44,481 bases of DNA, taken from assembly GCA_016200085.1 (NCBI GenBank), contig JACQFL010000005.1, positions 1 through 44,481 of the forward strand, given 5' to 3'. Position numbers and translations under genes: made by a program. Source of the DNA: Candidatus Rokuibacteriota bacterium. GTDB taxonomy: Bacteria; Methylomirabilota; Methylomirabilia; Rokubacteriales; CSP1-6. Position 1 is the first letter of the stretch. The number at the start of each line of letters is the position of its first letter. Of this stretch, positions 8,024-15,172 are shown piece by piece. Under the pieces are notes generated by a model that saw only the letters and a program-made list of their open reading frames with translations, made no database searches and was not told where the DNA came from.

Positions 8024-8482
8024 CTATTCGGGCACGACTGCACCGGCGATCCGTTTCTCGACTTCGGTCATATGCTCGCGGTTTGAGCCAGTAAGCCTCG
8101 GCGGCTCGCCCCCCGCGAAGAGGACCTGATAGAGCCCAAAAGCGTTGCCCCACGGGTCCAGAAAATCGCACACGGCGACGAGACCCTCGAACCGCTTGAT
8201 CGCGGTGGCGTACGATGGGCTGGCATCGCGCAAGATGCGGTCGCGTTCCCCTTCAATATCAGTCACCCGAAGGCGGACCGGATACGTGGGTCGAGGGGCC
8301 CCTTCGGCGACCTGGAAAGTAACGTTCGGCGCGATGTGGTCCCACTCTTGGAAGTCTGGTGTCGGCGCAAAGTTCGGCGCTCGACCAAGGGCGCGACTGT
8401 AGAACTCGACTCCGGCATGGATGTCCGGCACGTAGACCTGCACGGTAAGACCGCCGAATCGCGTCAACTCGGAAGTCATCAT
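8024..8482 (-). CDS. VOC-superfamily (glyoxalase/bleomycin-resistance-like) protein (cassette gene)
   Basis: A 152-residue protein with two vicinal-oxygen-chelate beta-alpha-beta modules. The first starts LTVQVYVPDIHAGVEFYSRA followed by LGRAP; the second contains PVRLRVTDIEGERDRIL and ends with the family signature FLDPWGNAFGLYQV. Enzyme activity cannot be assigned; members include glyoxalases, dioxygenases and drug-binding proteins, the last being common cassette cargo. Two adjacent Met codons (8482 and 8479) follow a GGGAG ribosome site at 8486-8490; the second has better spacing. The start is only 13 bases from the cassette boundary, which is typical of integron cassettes. Confidence 0.88.
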   Translation of the reverse strand: MMTSELTRFGGLTVQVYVPDIHAGVEFYSRALGRAPNFAPTPDFQEWDHIAPNVTFQVAEGAPRPTYPVRLRVTDIEGERDRILRDASPSYATAIKRFEGLVAVCDFLDPWGNAFGLYQVLFAGGEPPRLTGSNREHMTEVEKRIAGAVVPE

Positions 8483-8494
8483 GTCTCCCTCGCT

Positions 8495-8565
8495 CTATAA
8501 CGTTCACGCTCAGCGGCCGGAGGCGAGCAGCGCGAGCCCCGGGCCGCTACAGCGTGGAGTTCGAC
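8495..8565 (-). repeat. attC-like cassette recombination site 3
   Basis: Left core CTATAAC (8495-8501) and right core GTTCGAC (8559-8565). Between them lies an imperfect palindrome with CAGCGGCC and GGCCGCT arms and the GGCGAGCAGCGCGAGCC centre seen in several other sites. The left core is the exact complement of the right core of site 2. Confidence 0.75.
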
Positions 8566-8643
8566 GCCCCGTCGCCCCGACACTGAGCCCGTGCAGCATG
8601 ACGTCTCCAAGAAGTTCTGGTCCGGGCGCGCGCTCAGGTTCGG

Positions 8644-9627
8644 TCATTCGACGACGTGATCCGCCCGCAGCAGCACTGAGGGGGGGATCGTCAGCCCCAG
8701 TGCCCTGGCCGTCTTGAGGTTGACTGCCAGCGCGACCTTCATCGGCTGCTCGACCGGTAGGTCAGCTGGCTTGGCGCCCTTGAGGATCTTGTCGACGTAG
8801 ACCGCGGCGTGACGGAAGAGTTCCCGACGATTGGGGCCGTAGGACATCAGGCCACCCATATCAACATAGTCATCGACGAAATACACCGCCGGTAAACGGA
8901 CGCGTGCAACAAATTCCACGATCTCTCCCTGCCGGCTGGTGATGACAACGTCCGCGGTCACGATGACACCTTGGACACGCGCTCTGCTCATCGCGGCCAG
9001 GGCGCGGCCGACCTCATCGGGCTTCGTGGCTGAGAAATACTCCATCGCCAAACCCAAGGTGCCAGCCGCCGCCTGTGCGTGCGTAAAGTGGGCCTTGTTC
9101 ACGACATTATCGGCATTGCCCAGGAAGCCGATCCGAGACATCCCAGGGACGACATCCTTCAACAGCTCCACGCACTTCGCGACAATGTCCCGATACGCAG
9201 CGGACACCCCGGTAACGTTGCCGCCGGGCCTGCCGAGGCTGCTGACCAAGCCCGAGCCGACAGGGTCGCCGGATCCCACCGCAACGATTGGGATCGACGT
9301 CGTGGCCTGCTTGGCCGCGAGGCCGGCGGGCGTTCCATGGCTGACGAGCACGTCGACCTTGAGACGGACAAGTTCGGCGGCGAAATCGCGGAGACGGTCG
9401 GATCTGCCCTCCGCGAACCGATCCTCTACGAGGAGGGTTCGTCCCTCCTTGTACCCGAGTTGAAGCAACGCTTCGCTAAACGCTCTCCGGGCATCGACGG
9501 CTCCGGACGGGGAACCGACCGACAGCCATCCAATCCGGTACACCCGCTCCGTCTGCTGTGCCTCGGAAGTGAGCGGCGCCGCGAGGAGAACGAGGGCCAG
9601 CGTGAAAGTGGCGAGTTGCACATTCAC
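8644..9627 (-). CDS. Orphan ABC-type substrate-binding protein, PF04392-like (cassette gene)
   Basis: A 327-residue relative of the SBP cassette at 6826 but clearly divergent. The signal peptide is MNVQLATFTLALVLLAAPLT followed by SEAQQ; the mature protein begins ERVYRIGWLSVGSPSGAV. Family landmarks are LLQLGYKEGRTLLVEDRFAE, ELVRLKVDVLVSHGT, SLGRPGGNVTGVS and the C-terminal YVDKILKGAKPADLPVEQPM with LGLTIPPSVLLRADHVVE. The ligand is unknown and no transporter partner lies nearby. No strong ribosome site precedes the ATG, which lies 143 bases from the cassette boundary. Confidence 0.88.
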   Translation of the reverse strand: MNVQLATFTLALVLLAAPLTSEAQQTERVYRIGWLSVGSPSGAVDARRAFSEALLQLGYKEGRTLLVEDRFAEGRSDRLRDFAAELVRLKVDVLVSHGTPAGLAAKQATTSIPIVAVGSGDPVGSGLVSSLGRPGGNVTGVSAAYRDIVAKCVELLKDVVPGMSRIGFLGNADNVVNKAHFTHAQAAAGTLGLAMEYFSATKPDEVGRALAAMSRARVQGVIVTADVVITSRQGEIVEFVARVRLPAVYFVDDYVDMGGLMSYGPNRRELFRHAAVYVDKILKGAKPADLPVEQPMKVALAVNLKTARALGLTIPPSVLLRADHVVE

Positions 9628-9769
9628 GTCCGCTTCGACCCGCCCGTCATTACCTTGACCACCTCCCCGGCAGCACGGGCTGTTCCGTCATCGGTTCACT
9701 CCGGTCTCTCGCGACGTCATCGACGATCGCGGCCGCTGCCCGCCTCGCGGCCGGTCCCTTCGGCTGTGC

Positions 9770-9841
9770 GCCGAATGTTGAACTCAGCGGCCGGAAGGCG
9801 AGCAACGCGAGCCTCCGGTCCGCTGAAGCGGGATGTTGGGC
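9770..9841 (-). repeat. attC-like cassette recombination site 4
   Basis: Right core GTTGGGC (9835-9841) fits the consensus GTTRRRY exactly and is the perfect complement of the left core of site 5. The left core is degenerate: GCCGAAT at 9770-9776 by spacing, or GTTGAAC at 9777-9783. The central palindrome pairs AGCGG with CCGCT and CCGGA with TCCGG around a GGCGAGCAACGCGAGCC centre. Confidence 0.72.
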
Positions 9842-9850
9842 GGCCGTCCA

Positions 9851-10846
9851 TCACTCGATGACTTGATCCGCCCGCACCAGTAGCGATGACGGGATCGAGA
9901 GACCAAGCTCTGCGGCGGTTTTGACATTGATGACCAGTTCGGAGCGCGTGGGCTGTTCCACGGGCAGGTCGGCCGGCTTCGCCCCCTTGAGGATCTTGTC
10001 CACGTACGTCGCGGTACGGCGGTACATCTCGGGCAAGCTCGTCGCGTAGGACATGAGGCCTCCAGCCTCAGGACCCTCTCGCCATGGATACACTGCTGGC
10101 AGGCGGCTCTTTGCCGCATGCTCCACAAGACCTCTACGGGCCTCGAAGAACATCGGACTCGGAAACACGAGTAGTGCGCCGACGCGTCCCTTCTTCATTG
10201 CGGAGAACGCTCGCTCGAAATCATCCGGCCGTCGCGCCTCTACGAATTGCACCTGCACTCCTAGCGTTCGGCCCGCGACCTCAGTCTGCTGCAGCATGTT
10301 TCGTATCGTGCGTTCCCCGAATACGTCCGGATTCCAGAGGACACCCACCCGGGTCAGTCCCGGTACCACCTCTCTGAGAAACTCCAAGCGTTTTGCAACC
10401 AATTCTGCCGCAAGCGTCGACAATCCTGTGATGTTCCCGCCCGGCCGGGCCAGGCTGGCGACGAGGCCGCTTCCCACGGGATCGGCGACGAACGTCGCGA
10501 CGATCGGAATGGCGGTGGTCCCTTGTTTGGCTGCCTGGGCGACCAACGTCGACGAGGTCACGATCACGTCCACCTTAAGCCGAACCAGTTCGGCCACAAA
10601 CTCGGGAAGCTGTTTCTCTCTGCCCGCGGTCCAGCGATATTCGACAGCAATGGTCTGCCCCTCGATCCAGCCCAGCTCGCGTAACCCCTGGCGGAACGCG
10701 TTTGTGTCGGGGTTGGGGCCGGAGGAGTGGGACAGAAAACCTATCCGAGGGATCTTCGCCGCCTGCTGGGCGGCCGCGAGGGGTGCCGCGAGAAGCAGAA
10801 CGACCGCGACCATGGTAGAGCGGGTGATCGACGGGTTCACACCCAT
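9851..10846 (-). CDS. Orphan ABC-type substrate-binding protein, PF04392-like (cassette gene)
   Basis: Third binding-protein cassette, 331 residues from the ATG at 10846, which has GGAGG four bases upstream. The frame is open to a GTG at 10921. The signal peptide ends around VAVVLLLAAPLAAAQQAAKI, followed by PRIGFLSHSSGPNPDTNAF. Landmarks are LRELGWIEGQTIAVEYRW, ELVRLKVDVIVTSSTL, SLARPGGNITGLSTL and the terminal YVDKILKGAKPADLPVEQPT block. It resembles the SBP cassettes at 6826 and 8644 but is not a recent duplicate. It is bounded by sites 4 and 5 with perfectly complementary cores. Confidence 0.88.
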   Translation of the reverse strand: MGVNPSITRSTMVAVVLLLAAPLAAAQQAAKIPRIGFLSHSSGPNPDTNAFRQGLRELGWIEGQTIAVEYRWTAGREKQLPEFVAELVRLKVDVIVTSSTLVAQAAKQGTTAIPIVATFVADPVGSGLVASLARPGGNITGLSTLAAELVAKRLEFLREVVPGLTRVGVLWNPDVFGERTIRNMLQQTEVAGRTLGVQVQFVEARRPDDFERAFSAMKKGRVGALLVFPSPMFFEARRGLVEHAAKSRLPAVYPWREGPEAGGLMSYATSLPEMYRRTATYVDKILKGAKPADLPVEQPTRSELVINVKTAAELGLSIPSSLLVRADQVIE

Positions 10847-10932
10847 CCCCCCTCCGGTGGACAGTCCACCGCGCTGCCGAGAGCCAAGGCGGCGGGTGTG
10901 GGTGTCACTGTCGTGGCCCACGCTTCTGGCCC

Positions 10933-11002
10933 GCCCAACGCACCGCTCAGCGGGCGGCGCGAGCGAATGCGAGCCCCGGACCGCTGAAGCGGGCAGTTGG
11001 AC
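10933..11002 (-). repeat. attC-like cassette recombination site 5
   Basis: Left core GCCCAAC (10933-10939) fits RYYYAAC and right core GTTGGAC (10996-11002) fits GTTRRRY. The intervening palindrome carries CGCTCAGCGG opposite CCGCTGAAGCG and a CGAGCGAATGCGAG centre. Its left core complements site 4 right over nine bases; its right core complements site 6 left over eight. Confidence 0.8.
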
Positions 11003-11030
11003 CGCTACTCATCACGACTCTCATGGGGCC

Positions 11031-11492
11031 TCATCGAGTGCGCGGTGCCGGAAACGTCGTCGGATACCCTCGCCCTGCATAATCGAAATCCAGTAATTCT
11101 TGGCGCGCCTTTTCGGGATGTAGTGGTGCCGCGATGTAGGGACGGATCTCCCGAATACGAAATGTGTTGGGCTCAAAGACAAACCAATCCACTCCGCGGA
11201 GGACGCTGGGCATGGTGGTGGGGTCAAACCTCGTCCACTCCAGTGTCGCCGCGCATCGATCAACGTCGATGACCAGTTGGTCCACGGTCCAGCACTGCCC
11301 TTTTTCCTGAACTCTCTGGGCAAAATTGGTACCGATGGTGGCGGCGCCTACCCATTTGGGACCTGAAGGAGAATAATGGACCGCCTCCGGGCTGAAGCAT
11401 GCGGCAATCGCTTTCGCGTCGGCATCGTTGCATGCCTGGATATACGTTCTGATGACGAGCTCGATTCGCTGAGCAGGAGTGGGCTCTGACAT
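11031..11492 (-). CDS. NTF2-like / SnoaL-like protein (cassette gene)
   Basis: A 153-residue single-domain protein of the nuclear transport factor 2-like fold: an N-terminal helix (AQRIELVIRTYIQACNDADA), then FSPEAVHYSPSG and strands containing VDWFVFEPNTFRIREIRPY. The C-terminal extension HPEKARQELLDFDYAGRGYP is distinctive. The fold covers isomerases, dehydratases and polyketide cyclases, so no reaction can be named. The ATG at 11492 has a strong ribosome site (AAAGGAGGAG) and lies 19 bases inside the cassette boundary; an in-frame start at 11525 would lie inside attC site 6 and was rejected. Confidence 0.82.
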   Translation of the reverse strand: MSEPTPAQRIELVIRTYIQACNDADAKAIAACFSPEAVHYSPSGPKWVGAATIGTNFAQRVQEKGQCWTVDQLVIDVDRCAATLEWTRFDPTTMPSVLRGVDWFVFEPNTFRIREIRPYIAAPLHPEKARQELLDFDYAGRGYPTTFPAPRTR

Positions 11493-11510
11493 CGTGTTGC
11501 TCCTCCTTTG

Positions 11511-11585
11511 GTCCAACGTTCGCATTCACCTGCGGACGGGCGAGCGAACGCGAGCCCGCCCGTCAGGTGGAATGCGTAGTTAGAC
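11511..11585 (-). repeat. attC-like cassette recombination site 6
   Basis: Left core GTCCAAC (11511-11517) and right core GTTAGAC (11579-11585) both match the integron consensus. Nearly symmetric arms (CGCATTCACCTG / CAGGTGGAATGCG and GACGGGCG / CGCCCGTC) fold into a long hairpin with an extrahelical G. It is the best-formed site in the window. Confidence 0.85.
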
Positions 11586-11618
11586 GTGACAGGGCTGACG
11601 CCATCCGCACTCGATGAC

Positions 11619-12023
11619 TCAGGCACGGCCGAATGCCGTCGCTTGAGCCGCGGTGTCTTCGAAGATGCGGCACTTCGTGATCTTGCCATCACGCAGCGTA
11701 TAGACGTGTACCCACTCTTGCTCAAAGGTCCGGTCCGTAGGTTTGACCAGACTCCGCTCGTACCCTAAGACGACGACGGTATCACCTTGCGCGATGAACT
11801 CCCGCGGCTCGAACCGCTGGGATTTGAGCGTCTTGCGGAGCAAGGCGAAGAACTCCGCGACCTGCTGGCGTCCGCGACGCGTGCCCGTCCAGGGAATCAC
11901 GGAGGGACCAGGCATGCTCCATTCGACCTCGTCGCTTAAGAGGCTCAGGAGCGTGGGAATATCACCACGTCCGACGGCGGCATAATTTTGCTGGACCGTC
12001 TCCACGTTCTTCTGTTCGCTCAT
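11619..12023 (-). CDS. SnoaL-like (ketosteroid-isomerase-related) protein (cassette gene)
   Basis: A 134-residue NTF2-fold protein: NVETVQQNYAAVGRGDIPTL for helix 1, LLSDEVEWSMPGP for the pocket Asp/Trp region, then TRRGRQQVAEFFALLRKTL and YTLRDGKITKCRIFEDTAA, the usual closing strand. This is the PhzA/PhzB-SnoaL class. It differs in sequence from the NTF2-like gene at 11031, so it is not a recent duplicate. The ATG at 12023 follows GGAGGAAGACC, a strong ribosome site. By position it is the cassette nearest the integrase that still holds a gene. Substrate unknown. Confidence 0.87.
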   Translation of the reverse strand: MSEQKNVETVQQNYAAVGRGDIPTLLSLLSDEVEWSMPGPSVIPWTGTRRGRQQVAEFFALLRKTLKSQRFEPREFIAQGDTVVVLGYERSLVKPTDRTFEQEWVHVYTLRDGKITKCRIFEDTAAQATAFGRA

Positions 12024-12061
12024 GGTCTTCCTCCTCCGCGTGTGTCGCTTCGCCTAGTCAC

Positions 12062-12151
12062 GTCTAACGTGCGGGTGAGCGGCCGGCGGCAGCCACGTCC
12101 TGCCAAGGGCACCGCGCATCCCCGCCGGTCCGCTCGACTCGCTTGTTCGAC
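12062..12151 (-). repeat. attC-like cassette recombination site 7
   Basis: Left core GTCTAAC (12062-12068) fits RYYYAAC and is complementary to the right core of site 6 over twelve bases (GTTAGACGTGAC). Right core GTTCGAC is at 12145-12151. The arms (GTGAGCGGCCGG / CCGGTCCGCTCGAC) fold with a larger internal loop, making this 90-bp site the longest of the series. Confidence 0.75.
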
Positions 12152-12408
12152 GCCGCGTAGATTTCGACAACGACGCATGCTTCCGGCACGCCACCGCGCC
12201 CGACGGGGCCGACCTGATCGCCGTGGCACTCCCGGCGGCCTCGCGACCGCCGCGGCTTGTCAGGATGCTGCGCCACCTTGGCCGCCGCCGGCTGATCGGC
12301 GCTGGACCGCTTTGCCTCTCCTCGGCGTCGCGGGTCGTCACGATGTCTTCAATTCCGCCGACCGGTGCAGCCCTCGAGTGCTTGCCTCGATCGCCAAGTG
12401 CGGCGAAC
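12152..12408. other. Probable gene-less or decayed first cassette
   Basis: Between site 7 and a GGCGAAC box (12402-12408) are about 255 bases with no convincing gene on either strand; open frames run straight through the neighbouring attC hairpin. The box and its flank (GTTCGCCGC on the minus strand) match the right core region of site 7 (GTTCGACGC) at eight of nine positions, as expected for the two ends of one cassette. It could be a non-coding cassette or a decayed one. Confidence 0.4.
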
Positions 12409-12640
12409 TAGAATTCAACCCCGCGATATGCAGACCGGCGTATCGGGGGAGACGCTGCGTCATTCTGCAGCCTATCTCGAATTGCTCGCGTTCCGATCTT
12501 GGCCGCTCGCGCTTGATCTTTCATCCATTTCGCCCCCGGGCCGCGGTCTCTCGGCCCTGGTCTTCGTTTGTGGCCAGGCGCAGCATATCCTGTCGGCCCT
12601 ATTGCGTAGTACTGCAACGCCAGGCCCTCGAGGGTGCGGC
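12409..12640. other. Candidate attI zone between the array and the integrase 3' end
   Basis: This 232-base stretch has no credible gene. It should hold the primary attachment site if the integrase has the reverse orientation. A consensus-like core ATTCAAC occurs at 12413-12419 and an imperfect inverted repeat (CCCCGCGATA / TATCGGGG) follows at 12419-12448. A 35-base segment at 12580-12614 recurs at the start of another SBP gene. Attachment sites of this class share little sequence, so this is positional inference. Confidence 0.35.
12580..12614. repeat. Dispersed repeat, copy 1 (copy 2 at 22992-23023)
   Basis: This segment shares GCAGCATA, CCTGTCGGCC and GCGTAGTACTG in the same order and spacing with 22992-23023, apart from one substitution and a short indel. 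The second copy overlaps the start of the orphan SBP gene between rnhB and yraN, so this copy may be a scrap of a lost SBP cassette beside the integrase. Confidence 0.5.
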
Positions 12641-13512
12641 TCACGCCTCTGGCATCCCGTCGACCGGGCTCCGCACCCCGGACGGTCCTCGATTCAGGAC
12701 GTGCGTGTAGATCTGCGTCGTGGTCACGTCACGATGGCCGAGGAGCTCCAGCACCGTGCGGATGTCGTGCCCGTTCTCGAGCAGGTGGGTCGCGAACGAA
12801 TGGCGAAGGGTGTGCGGCGTGCCTCGCTTCACGATGCCGGCCTGGCGAACGGCGGCTTTCACGACACGCTGGAGCACGGACTCGTGCAGATGATGGCGGC
12901 GCCGCTGGCGGGTAGCTCGATCCCGGTAGAGTCGCGTCGCCGGAAACACCCACTGCCACGGCCACTCCCGGCCGGCGTTCGGATACTTTCGCATCAACGC
13001 CATGGGAAGCTCGACCCAGCCGGCCCCGTGTTCGACATCCCACCGATGCTGCTCTCGGACGCTGTCGAGATGGCGCGCGAGCGCCGTTTTCACCGACGCC
13101 GGCAGCATCGTCACCCGATCCTTGTCGCCCTTGCCGCTGCGGACGGTGATCTGATTCCGCGCGAAGTCCACGTCCTGAACGCGCAGGCGGCAGCATTCGA
13201 GCACCCGCAACCCGGCGTCGTAGAGCAGGCACGCCATCAGCCGTGGCATGCCGTCGAGCCGTTGGAGAACGGCTCGTACCTCGTCGCGCGTGAGGACCAC
13301 CGGCAGCCGCGGCGGGCGCTTCGCGCGCACGATACCGTCGAGCCAGGGGACGTCAACCTCGAGCACGTCGCGGTACAGGAAGAGCAGAGCGCTCAGGGCC
13401 TGGTTCTGCGTGGAAGCGGCCACGTTCCCCTCGACGGCCAACCAGCTCAGGAAGCGGGTGATCTCGGGCGCTCCCATCTCCCCGGGGTGGCGTTTGCCAT
13501 GAAAGAAAATAT
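12641..13512 (-). pseudogene. intI: Integron integrase IntI, 3' part (split by an IS)
   Basis: Tyrosine recombinase of the integron-integrase class. Reading from the IS border: [33 protein letters not shown], then the catalytic domain. All catalytic residues are present, numbered from the ATG supplied by the IS end at 13519: Arg105 (GLRVLEC), Lys133 (GKGDKDR), His236 and Arg239 (HTLRH), His262 (LGHRDV) and Tyr271 (IYTHVL). The extra segment found only in IntI proteins is clear at residues ~176-210 ([20 protein letters not shown], later RRRHHLHES). What is missing is the first part of the N-terminal DNA-binding domain, found beyond the IS at 14839-15042. A truncated 292-residue protein could be made from the IS-borne ATG but is probably inactive. 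The gene points toward and into the cassette array. Confidence 0.9.
13505..13512. repeat. Target-site duplication, left copy
   Basis: GAAAATAT directly abuts the left end of the insertion sequence and recurs at 14839-14846 against its right end. Eight bases is the usual duplication length for ISL3-family elements. Confidence 0.9.
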
Positions 13513-13544
13513 GGTTCATCCGGGTATTGAGTGGGTCGCCGGGT
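13513..13544 (+). repeat. Left terminal inverted repeat of the ISL3-type element
   Basis: The end starts GGTTCATCCGG and continues with AGTGGGT and GCCGGGT blocks. It pairs with 14807-14838 at 27 of 32 positions as counted by eye. The transposase stop codon lies inside this repeat, and read outward it provides an ATG in frame with the interrupted integrase. Confidence 0.88.
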
Positions 13545-14760
13545 AGAGATCGAGCCCGCCACAGTGAAAATAGATGGCCGTCTTGAAGTGGTCGCGGTTG
13601 CGAAAGCCGTAGGCCATTTTCTTGATGGTCTGGATCTTGGAGTTGAGGCCCTCACTGACGGCGTTCGTGATGCGGTGGGCGAAGAAGGTCATGACGTTGG
13701 GCAGGTGGCGCTCGATCAGGCGGGCGGTCTCGATCACGGGCGTCAGCCGGGAGTGGGTTGCCCAGAAGTACCAGCGCTTCCAGTGGCGTTCGGCCCAGCC
13801 GACCCGGGTGTAGTGCCAGAGCTCGCGCAGGCTTTCCTTGAGGGCCCAGGCGCGGCCGGTCTTGAGGGTGGTGGCCTTGAGCTGGGCGAACCGCTCTCGA
13901 TGCCGCTCCGGCAGATTCTCCGCCGCGTAGAGCCAGAGATACTTCGAGCCGCTGAGCGTGTCGTCCCCGGCCGCGCGCAGGGCGCGATGCTCGCGCTTGC
14001 GGACGTCGTCCACGGCTTTCCCCATGTGCGTCATGATGTGGTAGCGATCGCAGACGATCTTGCTCTCGGCCTTCGGGAGGTGGGCGCGGATGGCCTGGAT
14101 GTAGGGTCCCCACATGTCCAAGGCGATCGCCGCGATGCCGGTGCGCTGGTCCTCCGCGAGGCCCGTGAAGTAGCCCGCCAAGCTCGTCTGCTTGCGGTCC
14201 TCCGCGATGAATTCGACGGTGGCCCGATCCAGGTCGCAGACGAGCGTGAGGTACTGGTGGCCCTTCGCGATGGCCTTCTCGTCGACCCCCAGGTGCGGCG
14301 TCACGCGGGGCCGCTTGGCGCGCTGCCCGCGCTGCACCGCCCGCTCGAGGATGTGCCAGGCCTCGTCCCAACTGATGCGCAGAATCCGGGTGGCCCCCCG
14401 GATGGCCGTCTCCTTGAGAACATCGATGGCCAGCCGCTCAAAGAGCGTCGTGAACCGCGCGCGGGCTTCCGCCCACGGCAGCCGCACTTGGCGGACGCCA
14501 TGGGTCGGGCACGCCACCCGCGGGGGCTGCGCATGCAGGTACGTCAGGAACTGGCAACTGTCGAGATGACGCCAGACGCGTTCCTCCGCATGGTCATACC
14601 GCGTCAGCTCGACCCCGCACTCGGGACACGGCCAGCGCAACTCGTCGGCGTGGCCGGCCCACACCTCGACCCGTTGCTCCTGGACGTTCAACTCCACGGA
14701 CCGCACGGTCCACGGCGACTCGAGCCCAAGCAGATGGCGGTACAGTTCGACGTCGCGCAT
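13516..14760 (-). CDS. ISL3-family transposase
   Basis: A 414-residue transposase. It has an N-terminal zinc-binding region ([13 protein letters not shown], later [12 protein letters not shown]), a helix-turn-helix part ([20 protein letters not shown]), then the DDE catalytic core: first Asp in [14 protein letters not shown], second Asp in the [13 protein letters not shown] / IVCDRYHIM region, and Glu in [14 protein letters not shown]. Length and motif order are normal for ISL3, and no frameshift is seen, so the element may still be active. The stop lies within the left terminal repeat. Confidence 0.92.
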   Translation of the reverse strand: MRDVELYRHLLGLESPWTVRSVELNVQEQRVEVWAGHADELRWPCPECGVELTRYDHAEERVWRHLDSCQFLTYLHAQPPRVACPTHGVRQVRLPWAEARARFTTLFERLAIDVLKETAIRGATRILRISWDEAWHILERAVQRGQRAKRPRVTPHLGVDEKAIAKGHQYLTLVCDLDRATVEFIAEDRKQTSLAGYFTGLAEDQRTGIAAIALDMWGPYIQAIRAHLPKAESKIVCDRYHIMTHMGKAVDDVRKREHRALRAAGDDTLSGSKYLWLYAAENLPERHRERFAQLKATTLKTGRAWALKESLRELWHYTRVGWAERHWKRWYFWATHSRLTPVIETARLIERHLPNVMTFFAHRITNAVSEGLNSKIQTIKKMAYGFRNRDHFKTAIYFHCGGLDLYPATHSIPG

Positions 14761-14806
14761 GGCGCCAGCCCTCGCGACCCGATGGAGCTGAGGCCATCCT
14801 TACATG

Positions 14807-14838
14807 ACCCGGCTACCCACTGAGAAGCCGGATGAACC
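14807..14838 (-). repeat. Right terminal inverted repeat of the ISL3-type element
   Basis: Read inward on the minus strand it starts GGTTCATCCGG with the same AGTGGGT and GCCGGGT blocks as the left end. Five mismatches to the left repeat are seen over 32 positions. Confidence 0.88.
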
Positions 14839-14846
14839 GAAAATAT
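14839..14846. repeat. Target-site duplication, right copy
   Basis: GAAAATAT, identical to 13505-13512, directly abuts the right end of the insertion sequence. Confidence 0.9.
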
Positions 14847-15042
14847 AGCGGCGAATCCACGCGACGTACGCCTCCTCGGTCCGAGGACTGTAGTGGCGAC
14901 TACGAAGAGCAGCGTGCACGCGATCGAGCAGGCGCGGCTTGGGCGCTTCTGCCGGAGTGGTGTCGTGGACGGCGGCCAAAGAGCTGCGCGGACCACCGTC
15001 CGAGAGAACGCACACGGTCGAGGCGTACGCATTCAGGCTCAT
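14839..15042 (-). pseudogene. intI: Integron integrase IntI, 5' part (split by an IS)
   Basis: The frame reads PKPRLLDRVHAALRSRHYSP then RTEEAYVAWIRRYIF, the near-invariant first helices of the SAM-like DNA-binding domain of integron integrases, and stops making sense at the IS border. It joins in frame to 12641-13512. The true start is uncertain: an ATG at 15042 would give a joined protein of about 355 residues, while a TTG at about 14979 would give about 334, closer to the family norm. No clear ribosome site marks either. Confidence 0.85.
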
Positions 15043-15098
15043 GAGCGCCGTCTTGGCTGAGCGTGACCGCAGGGTAGGCGATAGGTGTGTGTAGCGCA

Positions 15099-15132
15099 AG
15101 TCGCCATCTGGATACAGTCGCCATCCGGATAC
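15099..15132. repeat. 17-bp tandem repeat upstream of intI
   Basis: Two adjacent copies, AGTCGCCATCTGGATAC and AGTCGCCATCCGGATAC, differ at one base. The second contains the self-complementary ATCCGGAT. They lie about 57-90 bases upstream of the possible intI ATG, where an operator would be expected. Confidence 0.6.
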
Positions 15133-15172
15133 ACATGGCGACGACCTCGCGGCGATGGCGTTGACCACACTT

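Larger units (their letters stand above)
13513..14838 (-). mobile_element. ISL3-family insertion sequence, 1326 bp, inside intI
   Basis: A complete element: 32-bp imperfect terminal inverted repeats, one transposase gene filling nearly the whole length, and an 8-bp duplication of the target GAAAATAT on both sides. It splits the integrase between the phenylalanine codons of RRYIF and FHGKRHP. Deleting the element plus one duplication rejoins TAT ATT TTC TTT CAT and restores the frame exactly, so the insertion is recent enough for both halves to remain alignable. Family assignment rests on the transposase, the end sequence and the duplication size. Confidence 0.92.

Noticed and set aside
12054..12341. 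A 95-codon minus-strand frame that could be the gene of the first cassette
   Set aside because: It runs through the whole attC site 7 hairpin and into the SnoaL cassette leader, which a real cassette gene would not do.
12408..12644. A 78-codon minus-strand frame overlapping the intI stop by GTGA
   Set aside because: The overlap looks attractive, but the composition is Arg/Gly/Pro-rich and it runs across the candidate attI zone and the dispersed repeat. No family resemblance.
15099..15132. Two-unit 17-bp repeat as a CRISPR fragment
   Set aside because: There are only two directly adjacent units with no spacer between them and no cas genes in the window.
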